Shown here in pieces: positions 61,475 to 64,000 of a stretch of 64,000 bases of DNA (within the stretch, counting starts at the first letter, position 1; every line of letters starts with the position of its first letter). Location: assembly GCF_000719345.1 (NCBI RefSeq), contig NZ_JOFX01000023.1, positions 33,622 through 97,621 on the forward strand, written 5' to 3'. The DNA is from Streptomyces sp. NRRL F-2664 (GTDB taxonomy: Bacteria > Actinomycetota > Actinomycetes > Streptomycetales > Streptomycetaceae). A model generated the notes under the pieces. It saw only the letters and a list, made by a program, of their open reading frames with translations, was not told where the DNA came from and did not search any database. Both the position numbers and the translations under genes were made by a program.

Positions 61475-62596
61475 TTGAACCGCGACCTCGTCCTGCACGA
61501 CTGGCTCGTCGCCGGCATCGCGCTGGCGGCGGGCGCCGCCGCCGGAGTCCTGCTGCGCGCCCTCCTGCGGTGGCTGGCCCGGCACGCCGAACGGACCCGC
61601 TGGCGGGGCGACGACATCATGGTCGACGCGCTGCGCACCATCGCTCCCGGCGCCGCCCTGATCGCCGGTGCGGCGGTGGCCGCCACGACCCTGCCACTCA
61701 CCGCGCGGGTCTCGGGCTTCGTGAACCAGTCCCTGACCGCGCTGCTCATCCTCATCGCCACGCTCAGCACGGCGCGGGTCGTCGCGGGCCTCGTCCAGTC
61801 CGTGGCGGGAACCCGTACCGGGGTGGCCGCCTCGGCGTCCATCTTCGTCAACATCACACGCATCGTGGTCCTGGTGATGGGCGTCCTCGTCGCCCTGGAA
61901 ACCCTCGGCGTGTCCATCGCGCCCCTGGTTACGGCCCTCGGGGTCGGCGGTCTCGCGGTCGCCCTGGCCCTGCAGGACACCCTCGCCAACCTCTTCGCCG
62001 GAGTCCACATCCTCGCCTCGAAAACCGTGCAGCCCGGCGACTACATCCGGCTCACCAGCGGCGAGGAGGGGTACGTCGTCGACATCAACTGGCGCAACAC
62101 CGTCGTCCGCAACCTGTCGAACAACCTGGTCATCATCCCGAACGCGCGCCTGGCACGCACCAACATGACCAACTACACGCAGCCGGAGCAGCAGTTCTCG
62201 ATCATGGTCCAGGTGGGAGTGGGCTACGAGAGTGACCTGGAGCACGTCGAGCGGGTGACCCTCGACGTCGTCGACGGTGTCATGGCCGACATCAACGGCG
62301 CGGTCCCCGACCACGAGGCGGCCGTTCGCTTCCACACGTTCGCGGACTCCCGCATCAACTTCACCGTGATCCTCGGCGTGGGCGAGTTCAGCGACCAGTA
62401 CCGGATCAAGCACGAGTTCGTCAAGCGCCTGCACCGGCGCTTCCGTGCTGAGGGCATCTCGATCCCGGCCCCCACCCACACCGTCGCCCTCCAGCGGGAC
62501 GACCACCCGACCCCGCCCCCGGTCCCGCACCAGCGCGGCGCGTCACCGTCGCCCCGCACGGAGCTGACGGACCGCGGCGGTCGCCCGACGCGGTAG
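61475..62596 (+). CDS. MscS-family mechanosensitive channel
   Basis: A 373-residue channel: about four to five transmembrane helices, with the pore helix [20 protein letters not shown] then [10 protein letters not shown] (the small-residue-rich TM3 of MscS), followed by the beta domain [40 protein letters not shown] and a C-terminal alpha/beta domain ([20 protein letters not shown]). TTG 61475 has GAGGGGGG just upstream. The tail ([20 protein letters not shown]) is disordered. It relieves hypo-osmotic stress. Confidence 0.93.
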   Translation: MNRDLVLHDWLVAGIALAAGAAAGVLLRALLRWLARHAERTRWRGDDIMVDALRTIAPGAALIAGAAVAATTLPLTARVSGFVNQSLTALLILIATLSTARVVAGLVQSVAGTRTGVAASASIFVNITRIVVLVMGVLVALETLGVSIAPLVTALGVGGLAVALALQDTLANLFAGVHILASKTVQPGDYIRLTSGEEGYVVDINWRNTVVRNLSNNLVIIPNARLARTNMTNYTQPEQQFSIMVQVGVGYESDLEHVERVTLDVVDGVMADINGAVPDHEAAVRFHTFADSRINFTVILGVGEFSDQYRIKHEFVKRLHRRFRAEGISIPAPTHTVALQRDDHPTPPPVPHQRGASPSPRTELTDRGGRPTR

Positions 62597-62758
62597 CCCG
62601 CCGGCGGTCGGCGATGCTCCCGCGCCCCTGCTGCCGGCCCTGCCCCCGGACGAGTGTCCACCCGCGGCTTCGGGGGCGGTGGCACATGTGGTGGACTGGG
62701 GCATGGGACGCTCGACGGTTGCGGGCGTGTCGTAAGCGGCACGAGAGATGGGACTGCG

Positions 62759-64000
<1,242 letters not shown>

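Overview
The window is high-GC actinobacterial DNA with very strong third-position GC bias, frequent GTG/TTG starts and GGAGG-type ribosome sites. The gene set (a SARP regulator, an Imm49-type gene, an eCIS-type DUF4157 protein, many paralogous TPR proteins, IS5/IS630 remnants) fits a Streptomyces or close relative. It looks like accessory or chromosome-arm DNA: intact operons are separated by decayed gene fragments, IS debris and frameshifted toxin genes.

Layout. 0-5.5 kb: a short ATP-dependent DNA ligase, a small hydrophilic protein, a membrane molybdopterin oxidoreductase coupled to a fasciclin-domain lipoprotein behind a SigK-like, apparently leaderless promoter, and a DUF4240 protein. 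6-15 kb: a quinone oxidoreductase, then a compact locus that looks like an undescribed peptide (RiPP-like) system. It has a 26-residue precursor-like peptide, a large attenuator hairpin, a membrane HExxH protease with a PqqD-like N-terminus, a large TPR protein, a flavin reductase and a convergent SARP regulator; heptamer repeats with 11-bp phasing lie upstream of the peptide. A secreted M28-like protein that has lost most of its active site follows. 15-29 kb: decayed genes, a frameshifted Rhs toxin with an overlapping, also frameshifted, putative immunity gene, a winged-helix regulator with an NmrA-like reductase, an orphan response regulator with two DNA-binding domains and a zinc-ribbon-like N-terminus, an initiator tRNA, an Imm49 protein and two DUF4034-like paralogues.

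30-42 kb: an HSP90-family ATPase directly abutting a 969-residue TPR-like protein; a YcxB-like membrane protein; a decayed Fur gene; an ArsR-like regulator divergent from an aldo/keto reductase; a decayed IS5-family element enclosing a DUF5713 gene; then more gene debris and a small nucleoside-deoxyribosyltransferase-like protein. 42-50.7 kb: truncated fragments, then mostly intact small metabolic and regulatory genes (methyltransferase, GNAT, two-gene hydrolase/LysR locus, SRPBCC, secreted NxGxG-repeat protein, cupin plus zinc ribbon, F420-type PPOX protein) and a DUF4157 metallopeptidase-fold protein with a C-terminal effector-like domain.

50.8-64 kb: a VanZ-like/response regulator/histidine kinase operon, an alpha/beta hydrolase, and a tightly coupled four-gene operon encoding leucine-rich-repeat, ankyrin-repeat, MoxR-type AAA ATPase and VWA metallopeptidase-like proteins. 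Then come a tRNA-like relic, a secreted pyroglutamyl-peptidase-like protein with Ser at the catalytic Cys position, an MscS channel, and the start of a multi-HAMP signalling protein that runs off the window. All functions are inferred from sequence motifs recognised by eye; no database search was possible.
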